Source: Massilia horti (GTDB taxonomy: Bacteria > Pseudomonadota > Gammaproteobacteria > Burkholderiales > Burkholderiaceae_D). Taken from it: a DNA stretch of 37,040 bases. Shown in pieces: positions 35,459 through 37,040 of this stretch; within the stretch, counting starts at the first letter, position 1, and every line of letters begins with the position of its first letter. The stretch spans positions 1 to 37,040 of the forward strand of contig NZ_SPUM01000117.1 in assembly GCF_004614195.1 (NCBI RefSeq), read 5' to 3'. Below the pieces are notes generated by a model that was not told where the DNA came from, did no database searches, and saw only the letters and a list, made by a program, of their open reading frames with translations. Made by a program: the position numbers and the translations under genes.

Positions 35459-36205
35459 ATGCTGCTGCTGGTCGATGCTGGCAATACGCGGGTCAAGTGG
35501 GCGATCGCCGAACCCGGCGCGGCGCCCGGCCAATGGCGCGAGCAAGGCGCGGTCACGCACGCGCAGCTGGACCGGCTGCCCGCACTCTGGTCCGGTCACG
35601 ACATCGCCGCCGCCATCATCTCCAACGTCGGCGGTGCCGCACTGCGCGCCGAACTGTCCGCTGTGCTGCCACAGGTGCCCATCGAGTGGTTCGCATCCAG
35701 CGCCGAGCGTGCGGGCCTGCGCAACGCATACCGCAATCCGGGCCAGTTGGGCAGCGACCGGTTTGCCGCCGCGCTCGGGGCGCGCACCCTCGAACCGGGC
35801 AAGGCGCTGGTGGTCGCCACTTGCGGCACCGCGACCACCATCGACGCGGTCAGCGCGGACGGTGTGTTCGTGGGCGGGATGATCCTGCCCGGGCTCGCGC
35901 TGATGGCCGGATCGCTCGCGCGCGGCACCGCGCAGCTGCCACAGGCCACCCCGGGCGCCGCCCCCCCGCCGCTATTCGCCGACAACACCAATGATGCAAT
36001 CGTTTCGGGCTGCATTTCGGCGCAGGCGGGCGCAATCGAACGCGCGATGGCTGCGCATGGCGGCGGTGCCTGCATCATCTCGGGCGGCGCGGCGCAATAC
36101 ATTGCGCCGGCGCTCACCGTTAGCCACCGGATTGCCGATAATATCGTGCTGGTCGGCCTGCACGCGGCCGCGCATGCCAACCCAATGTGGGGGAGCCCGT
36201 GCTGA
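35459..36205 (+). CDS. coaX: Type III pantothenate kinase
   Basis: Phosphorylates pantothenate in the first step of CoA synthesis. A 248-residue ASKHA-fold enzyme with phosphate loop DAGNTRVKW (6-14), catalytic Asp100 in GSDR, and CGTATTIDAV (122-131), GGMILPGL. The open frame runs upstream to 34601, but the ATG at 35459 gives the conserved MLLLVDAGNT start and a 2-bp spacing from birA. Its stop overlaps the start of the next gene. The birA-coaX pairing is common in Burkholderiales. Confidence 0.95.
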   Translation: MLLLVDAGNTRVKWAIAEPGAAPGQWREQGAVTHAQLDRLPALWSGHDIAAAIISNVGGAALRAELSAVLPQVPIEWFASSAERAGLRNAYRNPGQLGSDRFAAALGARTLEPGKALVVATCGTATTIDAVSADGVFVGGMILPGLALMAGSLARGTAQLPQATPGAAPPPLFADNTNDAIVSGCISAQAGAIERAMAAHGGGACIISGGAAQYIAPALTVSHRIADNIVLVGLHAAAHANPMWGSPC

Positions 36206-36936
36206 AATTCGTTTTCTGGAGCCTGCTGGGACTGAACGCCATCCTGTTCGCCTATGCACAGGGCTACCTCGGCACGGTGAACGGTAACGAACACGAGCCC
36301 GCGCGCATGAAGAACCAGCTGGCGGCGGACAAGTTCAAGCTCCTCTCCGCCAGCGAGGCCCAGCTTGCCGCCGGCGCGCAGGAAGCGCAGACGGCAAGCA
36401 CGCCCGAACCCGCGCCCGCAGCAACCGAACCTGCTCCTGCCGCGCCGGGGCCCGCCCGGCCGGCCGTGGCACTGGTGGCATGCACCGAAGTGGGCAGCTT
36501 TACCCTTGACGAGTCGCGCCGCTTCGAACGCCGGCTGGCCCGGCTCAACCTGGGCGAACATCAGACGCGCCGCGGCGTGCCGGCACAGGACGTGACCAGC
36601 TACCTGGTCTACGTGCCGCCGCAAGGCAGCAAGGAAGCGGCCGAGCGCAAGACGGCCGAACTGCGCGCTCTGGGCGTCGAGAACTCGTTCATCCTCTCGG
36701 TCGATTCGCCGTTCAAGTGGGGGATTTCGCTGGGTGTCTTCAAGTCGGAAGCGTCGGCGCAAACGATGCTCGCGACGCTCACCAAGCAGGGCGTGCGCGA
36801 CGCCCGCGTCGCACCGCGCGGCCCCATGTCCACGCACTTCGTCTACCAGTTCCGCGACATCGATGCGGGCACCCGCGGCAAGATTGCCGCGCTCGCCGAC
36901 AGCTTTGATGCGGCCGAGGTCAAGGCCTGCCGCTAA
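36199..36936 (+). CDS. SPOR-like membrane protein downstream of coaX
   Basis: A 245-residue protein starting at GTG 36199 with GGGGGAG just before it; the GTG overlaps the coaX stop (GTGCTGA). A GTG at 36187 would add four residues. An N-terminal transmembrane helix (VFWSLLGLNAILFAYAQ, ~4-20) is followed by a charged stretch, an Ala/Pro/Glu-rich linker (~55-85), and a C-terminal domain (~155-235) that resembles a degenerate SPOR repeat: YLVYVPPQGSKEAAERKTAEL, WGISLGVFKSEASAQ. It is the last gene of the argS operon seen here. Role: probably cell-wall associated; not certain. Confidence 0.8.
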   Translation: MLKFVFWSLLGLNAILFAYAQGYLGTVNGNEHEPARMKNQLAADKFKLLSASEAQLAAGAQEAQTASTPEPAPAATEPAPAAPGPARPAVALVACTEVGSFTLDESRRFERRLARLNLGEHQTRRGVPAQDVTSYLVYVPPQGSKEAAERKTAELRALGVENSFILSVDSPFKWGISLGVFKSEASAQTMLATLTKQGVRDARVAPRGPMSTHFVYQFRDIDAGTRGKIAALADSFDAAEVKACR

Positions 36937-36986
36937 GCGAAAAAAAAGCTATGTCCCCGTTAAGTGTGGAACCGTGCTTACTAAGG

Positions 36987-36998
36987 CGTAACGTGAAT
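36987..36998. repeat. Outer-arm 12-mer of the palindromic element near the window end
   Basis: CGTAACGTGAAT is identical to the end sequence of the 148-bp element at 19981-19992. The sequence before it (CCGTTAAGTGTGG at 36957-36969) also resembles CCGTTAACTGTGG upstream of the full copy. The following bases diverge (ACCGCATGTCGAA versus ACCAGCGTACGAA), so this may be the start of a diverged copy cut by the window edge. Nothing else is seen from 36937 to 37040. Confidence 0.45.
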
Positions 36999-37040
36999 CA
37001 ACCGCATGTCGAAGGCGTGACTATGCCTCGCCGAAACATG

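Overview
The window is GC-rich bacterial chromosome of betaproteobacterial type, most likely family Oxalobacteraceae (Massilia/Duganella/Telluria-like). The evidence is inference from gene order and families: LysM–dprA–smg–topB opposite def–fmt; rsmB–DUF4390–NtrY–short NtrX-like regulator; a DUF3567 protein; and argS–SPOR–dsbA–SDR–birA–coaX–SPOR. I saw no rRNA, tRNA, CRISPR array or intact insertion sequence.

Layout. 1-216: repeat debris (an IS-end-like palindrome, half of a palindromic element) and the topB terminator. 217-10638, minus strand: LysM protein, dprA, a three-gene toxin/immunity module, smg and topB, all in one direction. 10921-12429, plus: def-fmt (N-terminal formyl/methionine processing). 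12496-12729, minus: a BrnA-like antitoxin with no toxin beside it. 13029-16808, plus: full-length cobalamin-dependent metH. 17010-22375, minus: periplasmic M16 peptidase, a MITE-like element, and an ABC-2 exporter pair. 22569-25024, minus: a degenerate EAL-HDOD protein, a YafJ-type amidotransferase and DUF3567. 25123-30651, minus: rsmB, DUF4390, NtrY kinase, NtrX-like regulator and a tightly coupled CxCC protein. 30801-36936, plus: argS, SPOR protein, dsbA, SDR, birA, coaX, SPOR protein, with four of the last five genes overlapping or nearly touching.

The most unusual region is 3755-8275: an LCAT/PGAP1-like lipase resembling type VI secretion Tle4 effectors, followed by two tandem Tli4-like membrane-anchored immunity proteins. 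It sits between dprA and smg, which are normally neighbours. One immunity protein carries a C-terminal pair of cysteine/tryptophan-rich repeats that I cannot assign to a family. No VgrG, PAAR or structural T6SS gene lies in the window, so delivery must be encoded elsewhere or the module is an orphan.

Other points of interest are a 148-bp palindromic element at 19981-20128 with partial relatives at 66-143, 22445-22525 and possibly 36987-36998; a small CobW-like protein without a Walker A motif, co-translated with the NtrX-like regulator; the solitary BrnA; and a perfect palindrome just upstream of the EAL-HDOD gene. All assignments come from reading motifs by eye; no database search was run.
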